DNA from: Marinomonas piezotolerans
GTDB taxonomy: Bacteria > Pseudomonadota > Gammaproteobacteria > Pseudomonadales > Marinomonadaceae
Reading direction: 5' to 3'
NCBI RefSeq assembly: GCF_003362755.1
Contig: NZ_QKRA01000001.1
Span: 248,001 to 312,000 of the forward strand
Length of the DNA stretch: 64,000 nt
A model generated the notes under the pieces. It saw only the letters and a list, made by a program, of their open reading frames with translations, ran no database searches and was not told where the DNA came from. Position numbers and translations under genes: made by a program. This document shows positions 62,581-64,000 of the stretch, in pieces (within the stretch, counting starts at the first letter, position 1; the number at the start of each line of letters is the position of its first letter).

Positions 62581-63973
62581 GATACATGACCCTTTTAATG
62601 ACTTGGATGAATGCTGAGCGGCTGGCTTCTTCTAGCACATGATGGAAGTCTTTTACGACGTGGTGACCCGAGACAAACACGTCTCTGATTAGGTTTTCGT
62701 TGGTCGCAAATAGCCATCGGTTGAGTAAGTCTTCGGAGTCGCTCGCAGCAATAAATGGATGGGAGACATCCAGTACCATAAAGTCTGCTCGATTGCCCAC
62801 AGAGAGACCCAGTGAGATGTCGCAGGCTTGGTTGCCTCCAAATAATGCTTGTTTAAAAAGGTGATCACCAACGCTCTTTTGGCCATCACTGTATAGCAGG
62901 TTGCGCTGTTGATCGCGCAATCGTTGGCTGTATTCCAAAGTACGTAACTCTTCGACCATCGATATACTGACATGGCTGTCTGAGCCAATTCCCCATAGAC
63001 CTCGATCATTTTCAAACTCTACCGCAGGAAAGATTCCATCACCCAAGTTCGCTTCAGTGGTTGGGCAGAGGCCTGCAATGGCACGATGGGTCGCAATGGT
63101 TTTGCGTTCTGTGTCACTAAGATGGGTAGCGTGAATTAAACACCAGCGATCATCGATCCCTATTTCATTATGCAGCCATTCCACAGGGCGCTGACCACTG
63201 AAAGCAAGACTGTCTAGAACTTCCTTTTGTTGTTCTGCGATGTGAATGTGAATCGGACCATGACTGTCTAGCGCCTCTAAAACGGTGTGTATCTGAGCTT
63301 GAGTGACCGCTCGCAAAGAATGAAAACAAGTGCCTAATCTATGTCGAGCATGACCCTTTAATGTGGTTTGACATGCGTCGTGGAGTTTTAAGTACGAATC
63401 TGTCGAATTGATAAAACGTGCTTGACCTGAACTCGGGGGTTGTCCACCAAAACCGGAATGAGAATAAAGTGTAGGCAGTAGCGTTAATCCCATTCCTGAT
63501 GCGTCTGCAGCAGCAATTAGTTGCTGTGACATCTCATCTATTTGGGTATAAGGGCTGCCATCGATATTGTGATGTAGATAGTGAAATTCACCTACTTGGG
63601 TGTATCCAGCTTTGAGCATATCAATGTAGAGCTGCGTCGCTATGATCCGTGCATCATCGGGTGACAATGAGCGAACCACTTTGTACATAAGATCCCGCCA
63701 ACTCCAAAAGCTGTCGTTAGGGTTTAAGCTGACTTCAGCAGCTCCTGCCATAACGCGTTGAAAGGCGTGGGAATGAACATTCGCGATGGTCGGTAATACT
63801 GGCCCCTCTAATCGATACATATCAGGGGATGGCACAGTGTTTTCTTCAATAGATTTAAATACGCCACCTTTCACAGTGAAAAGCACGTTATCGGCCCAAC
63901 CTGACGACAATAAAGCGCGTTCTGCGAAGTAGTGCTGGGAGCAATCGCTGTTTGATGAACTGGATTTTGTCAC
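62573..63973 (-). CDS. hutF: Formimidoylglutamate deiminase
   Basis: The 466-residue amidohydrolase has the metal HxH in NVHSHAFQR near 61-69, IHIHIAEQ with metal His, a further His in LIHATHLS and the Asp in GIGSDSHVS. HutF deaminates N-formimino-glutamate to N-formylglutamate in the five-step histidine pathway. The GTG start at 63973 has AAGGAGT 6 nt upstream. The remaining hut genes (hutU, hutH, hutI, hutG) must lie outside the window. Confidence 0.94.
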   Translation of the reverse strand: MTKSSSSNSDCSQHYFAERALLSSGWADNVLFTVKGGVFKSIEENTVPSPDMYRLEGPVLPTIANVHSHAFQRVMAGAAEVSLNPNDSFWSWRDLMYKVVRSLSPDDARIIATQLYIDMLKAGYTQVGEFHYLHHNIDGSPYTQIDEMSQQLIAAADASGMGLTLLPTLYSHSGFGGQPPSSGQARFINSTDSYLKLHDACQTTLKGHARHRLGTCFHSLRAVTQAQIHTVLEALDSHGPIHIHIAEQQKEVLDSLAFSGQRPVEWLHNEIGIDDRWCLIHATHLSDTERKTIATHRAIAGLCPTTEANLGDGIFPAVEFENDRGLWGIGSDSHVSISMVEELRTLEYSQRLRDQQRNLLYSDGQKSVGDHLFKQALFGGNQACDISLGLSVGNRADFMVLDVSHPFIAASDSEDLLNRWLFATNENLIRDVFVSGHHVVKDFHHVLEEASRSAFIQVIKRVMYHG

Positions 63974-64000
63974 GTGTTACTCCTTAATGGATTCTTATCA

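Noticed and set aside
1..64000. CRISPR arrays
   Set aside because: No series of regularly spaced repeats with unique spacers was seen; the repeats present are palindromes, attC sites or in-gene tandem units.

Overview
The window looks like the chromosome of a marine gammaproteobacterium of the Oceanospirillales type, most likely Marinomonas or a close relative. This is inferred from the conserved gammaproteobacterial blocks dnaX-ybaB-recR and rnd-ycgL-ycgN, from hrpA, radD, trhO, yejK and dusA, and from hutF/hutD-type histidine catabolism. I saw no rRNA, tRNA, CRISPR array, prophage or integron integrase.

Region 1 (1-2119): an exported protein of unknown function preceded by two tandem LexA boxes, divergent from a YhiN-type flavoprotein. 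Region 2 (about 2120-12470) is accessory and the most unusual part. It reads as a decayed integron cassette array without an integrase: small plus-strand genes or gene fragments, each followed by an attC-like site. The genes include a single-chain restriction-modification protein, an NTF2-like protein, a rhomboid protease, a frameshifted GNAT and a PPOX-type flavoprotein. Into it are mixed a LexA-controlled umuDC pair, a truncated umuD copy on a duplicated block of about 420 bp, a third umuD promoter remnant, four REP-like palindromes built on GGGGTCAG, and an AFG1/ZapE ATPase with eukaryote-like features.

Region 3 (12.6-22.4 kb) is a signalling region: a TonB receptor/YfiR/YfiN-like operon, a ferritin-like DUF2202 protein, a Cache-PAS-GGDEF-EAL protein, a DUF4177 protein and a cydB without cydA. 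Region 4 (22.4-29.5 kb) has a MocR regulator, glutarate catabolism (glaH, lhgO and a divergent GntR regulator) and uracil salvage (upp-uraA). Region 5 (29.6-40.3 kb) holds housekeeping and small conserved genes: an OmpA-like protein, glyoxalase, yejK, a HAD phosphatase, DUF2947, DTW, DUF1499, TetR, radD, a 2OG oxygenase and trhO. Region 6 (40.4-53.4 kb) contains dnaX-ybaB-recR-rnd-ycgL-ycgN, a VWA protein/amidotransferase pair, cysK and hrpA. Region 7 (53.4-64 kb) has an MlaA homologue with an odd repeated tail, a polyamine-binding protein plus GGDEF-EAL pair resembling Vibrio NspS-MbaA, a PQQ sugar dehydrogenase, dusA-tal, and hutC facing hutF-hutD.

Three separate c-di-GMP enzymes (15.4, 18.4 and 55.4 kb), two of them coupled to periplasmic or outer-membrane sensing partners, point to extensive surface/biofilm control by extracellular cues. 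Family assignments come from recognising motifs in the translated sequence; no database search was run.
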